Assembly (NCBI RefSeq): GCF_900105335.1 | Contig: NZ_LT629770.1 | Location: 2,852,001-2,916,000, forward strand | DNA: 64,000 nt | Reading direction: 5' to 3' | Source of the DNA: Microbacterium paraoxydans | Lineage (GTDB): Bacteria > Actinomycetota > Actinomycetes > Actinomycetales > Microbacteriaceae | In this document: positions 62,299-64,000 of the stretch, in pieces | How the letters are laid out: every line of letters starts with the position of its first letter | How positions within the stretch are numbered: the first letter of the stretch is position 1 | Program-made: the position numbers and the translations under genes | Notes under the pieces: generated by a model | Database searches by the model: none | What the model was told of the DNA's origin: nothing | Seen by the model: only the letters and a program-made list of their open reading frames with translations

Positions 62299-63471
62299 CT
62301 AGGCGGGCAGCGCCGGTCCCGACCAGACCCGCGCGACGCGCAGCTCCGCGTCCAGAAGCACGGCATCGCCGAGCAGGCCGGGCCGAAGCGCGCCGAGGTG
62401 CGCCTCGCGTCCGATCGCGCGGGCCGGGGTCTCCGTGAGCGCCCGCACGACCTCCGGAAGGGGGACGCCGGCCGCCACCGCCCGCTGCAGGGCGACATCC
62501 TGAGTCAGCGTGGAGCCGGCGATCGAGCCGGTGTCGTCCGCGCGGGCCACGCCGTTCTCGACGGTGACCTTCACCGCACCGAGGTCGTACTTGCCGTCGG
62601 CGCTCCCGGCCGCGGCCATGGCGTCGGTGATGAGCGCCACCCGACGCGGCGCCGCGTCGAACACGAGCTTGACGACGTGCGGATCGAGATGCACGTCGTC
62701 GGCGATGGCCTCCAGGATCACTCGATGATCGGCGGCCGCGGCAAGCACCGGACCGGGGGCGCGGTGGTGGATGCCGGGCATCGCGTTGAACGCGTGGGTC
62801 AGCAGCGAGGCGCCGGCTTCGAAGGCGGCGACGGCCATGGCGGCGTCGGCGTCGGTGTGTCCCACCGCTGCCGCGGCCCCCGCCGCGACGATCTGACGGA
62901 CGGCGTCGATCCCGCCGGGGAGCTCCGGCGCGATGGTGACCTGACGGACGGTGCCTTCTCCGGCCTCCAGCAGACGGGCCACGTCGGCCGCGACGGGGTG
63001 CCGCAGCAGTGAGGGCTCATGGGCGCCGTGGTGACCGGGGTCGAGGAACGGCCCCTCCAGGTGCGAGCCGAGCACGTCCGCATCGGTCCTGGTCAGGGCG
63101 GCGATCAGGGCGACACTGCGGGCGAGGTCGTCGATCGTGCCGGTGACGAGCGAGATGACGGCCCTGGTGGTGCCGTGCTCGCGGTGCAGATCCCGTCCGG
63201 TCCGGATCGCGTCCACACCGTCGTCGTACGCCGCGCCCGCTCCGCCATGACCGTGGATGTCGACGAAGCCCGGCGTGAGCAGCGCGCCCGCGCCCGCCAC
63301 GGCCGCGCCGTCCACGACCTCGGTCGCGGGCTCCCAGTCCGTTCCGGTGCCGCGGGACGCCACGACGCCGTCCTCGATGCGCACCCAGCCGTCCTCGACG
63401 ATCTCCCCGCGGTCGACGAGGCGGACGGAGTGGATGACCAGGGAACCGGTCGCGGAGGAGAGGGTCTTCAA
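62299..63471 (-). CDS. nagA: N-acetylglucosamine-6-phosphate deacetylase
   Basis: NagA removes acetate from GlcNAc-6-phosphate to give the NagB substrate. The 390-residue amidohydrolase shows LLTPGFVDIHGHGG, GSHLEGPFLDPGHHGAHEP (metal-binding Glu), AAVGHTDAD and LLTHAFNAMPGIHHRAPG (metal His pair), and LITDAMAAAG with catalytic Asp. The TTG start at 63471 overlaps the upstream stop as TTGA and has GGAG 7 bp upstream. It is coupled to the GH20 gene, so hexosaminidase and deacetylase are made together, away from nagB but probably under the same regulator. Confidence 0.95.
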   Translation of the reverse strand: MKTLSSATGSLVIHSVRLVDRGEIVEDGWVRIEDGVVASRGTGTDWEPATEVVDGAAVAGAGALLTPGFVDIHGHGGAGAAYDDGVDAIRTGRDLHREHGTTRAVISLVTGTIDDLARSVALIAALTRTDADVLGSHLEGPFLDPGHHGAHEPSLLRHPVAADVARLLEAGEGTVRQVTIAPELPGGIDAVRQIVAAGAAAAVGHTDADAAMAVAAFEAGASLLTHAFNAMPGIHHRAPGPVLAAAADHRVILEAIADDVHLDPHVVKLVFDAAPRRVALITDAMAAAGSADGKYDLGAVKVTVENGVARADDTGSIAGSTLTQDVALQRAVAAGVPLPEVVRALTETPARAIGREAHLGALRPGLLGDAVLLDAELRVARVWSGPALPA

Positions 63472-64000
63472 CGGGCGCTCCAGGGGATCTCGGGGGCGGG
63501 GTGGAAATCGACCCCCTCAGCCTTCCACAGCGGCGCGAGGGCGCCGACCCGGGCGCGGAAGGACTCCCACGTGCGGCCCACGCCCTCGCGCGGCGACCAG
63601 GCGACCTCGGCCTGCGCGGCGGCACGGGGGAACACGAGCTGCTCCACCTCGTCGAGCGTGCGGGTGGTCTCGGACCACAGCGGCGCCTCGATCCCCAGGA
63701 TCGCCTCGTCCGGCACGGCGAGCACGGCGGTCGGCTCCCACTCGTACGCGCGACGGACGTCGATGATCGCGGCCCAGGTGAGGCCGAGCGGGAATTCGGC
63801 GGTGTACTTCATGTCGAGGTATGTCGCATCCGCCGCCGACATGATCAGGGCTCCGCCGCGCTCGACGAAGTGCGCGGCCTCCTCGGCATGCGTGCCCGTC
63901 GGCGTCGTCATGCCCCAGTACTGGCCGATCGTGCCGCGGGCGATGCCGGCTGCCGACCCCATCTCGTGCCACGCGACCGGGGTCTTGCCCTCCTCGACGA
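63468..64000 (-). CDS. family 20 glycosylhydrolase (C-terminal part)
   Basis: The frame is open to the window edge, so the start and catalytic Asp-Glu pair lie outside. The visible end reads GKTPVAWHEMGSA (late barrel strand of GH20), then IGQYWG, GGALIMSAADATYLDMKY, LGLTWAAIIDVRRAYEWEP (active-site Trp and Tyr region), APLWSETTRTLDEVEQLVFPRAAAQAEVAWSP and a short tail. These are typical chitobiase/beta-N-acetylhexosaminidase features and are clearly different from the GH20 half of the fusion at 51264-54533. Its stop is used in the TTGA overlap with nagA. Confidence 0.85.
   Translation of the reverse strand, partial: VEEGKTPVAWHEMGSAAGIARGTIGQYWGMTTPTGTHAEEAAHFVERGGALIMSAADATYLDMKYTAEFPLGLTWAAIIDVRRAYEWEPTAVLAVPDEAILGIEAPLWSETTRTLDEVEQLVFPRAAAQAEVAWSPREGVGRTWESFRARVGALAPLWKAEGVDFHPAPEIPWSAR

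Overview
The window is GC-rich, densely packed DNA with many ATGA or TTGA gene overlaps, numerous GTG and TTG starts, and gene neighbourhoods typical of high-GC Gram-positives. These include DUF3817-guaA, DUF6350-purN-purH, sucCD, a monomeric isocitrate dehydrogenase, ECF42 sigma with a DGPF protein, and an LAATG sortase signal. Together they suggest an actinobacterium of the Microbacteriaceae, most likely Microbacterium or a close relative. The genus call is inference from gene content. I see no rRNA, tRNA, CRISPR array, prophage or transposase; this is ordinary chromosome with a catabolic island at the right end.

Layout. 0-16 kb: end of a SURF1 gene; a very large secreted nuclease/5'-nucleotidase; DUF3817-guaA-glycosyltransferase; a DGPF protein with its ECF42 sigma factor; small membrane stress proteins; a glycerophosphodiester phosphodiesterase; an ABC transporter pair. 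16-28 kb: a wall-anchored lamin-tail/phytase-like protein; PcrA helicase; an SseB-like protein; a LigD-type polymerase facing a stand-alone ATP-dependent DNA ligase; a CrtI-like oxidoreductase; two small genes. 28-38 kb: acyl-CoA dehydrogenase with a TetR regulator; sucCD; a striking palindromic repeat; a purine permease; DUF6350-purN-purH. 38-48 kb: Ada/AlkA-Ogt alkylation repair; a heterodimeric ABC exporter behind a small leader ORF; monomeric Icd. 48-64 kb: L,D-transpeptidase, RidA, a D-serine dehydratase/D-threonine aldolase-like enzyme, a D-aminoacylase fused to a GH20 hexosaminidase, a ROK regulator, a ROK kinase, nagB, a Nudix hydrolase, a GlcD-like oxidase, a membrane-spanning sigma/anti-sigma fusion, nagA and a second GH20 enzyme that runs off the window.

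How the parts work together. The right-hand island reads as a system for eating cell-wall or chitin-derived amino sugars together with D-amino acids: GH20 enzymes release GlcNAc, the ROK kinase, NagA and NagB take it to fructose-6-phosphate, and D-aminoacylase, the PLP enzyme and RidA handle the D-amino acid side. The two large secreted proteins on the left both carry lamin-tail domains and phosphate-releasing domains. Both have 11-bp-spaced direct repeats resembling PHO boxes upstream, suggesting a phosphate-scavenging pair. sucC and icd share an operator-like motif.

At least a dozen genes have a TANNNT -10 box 6-10 bp before the start codon, indicating widespread leaderless or near-leaderless transcription. 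The most extreme case is the divergent ridA/PLP-enzyme pair, whose start codons are 25 bp apart with back-to-back -10 boxes. The most novel-looking items are the D-aminoacylase-GH20 fusion, the sigma-ZAS-membrane-(VDP)15 protein, the 28-bp perfect palindrome family, and the leader ORF of the ABC exporter.
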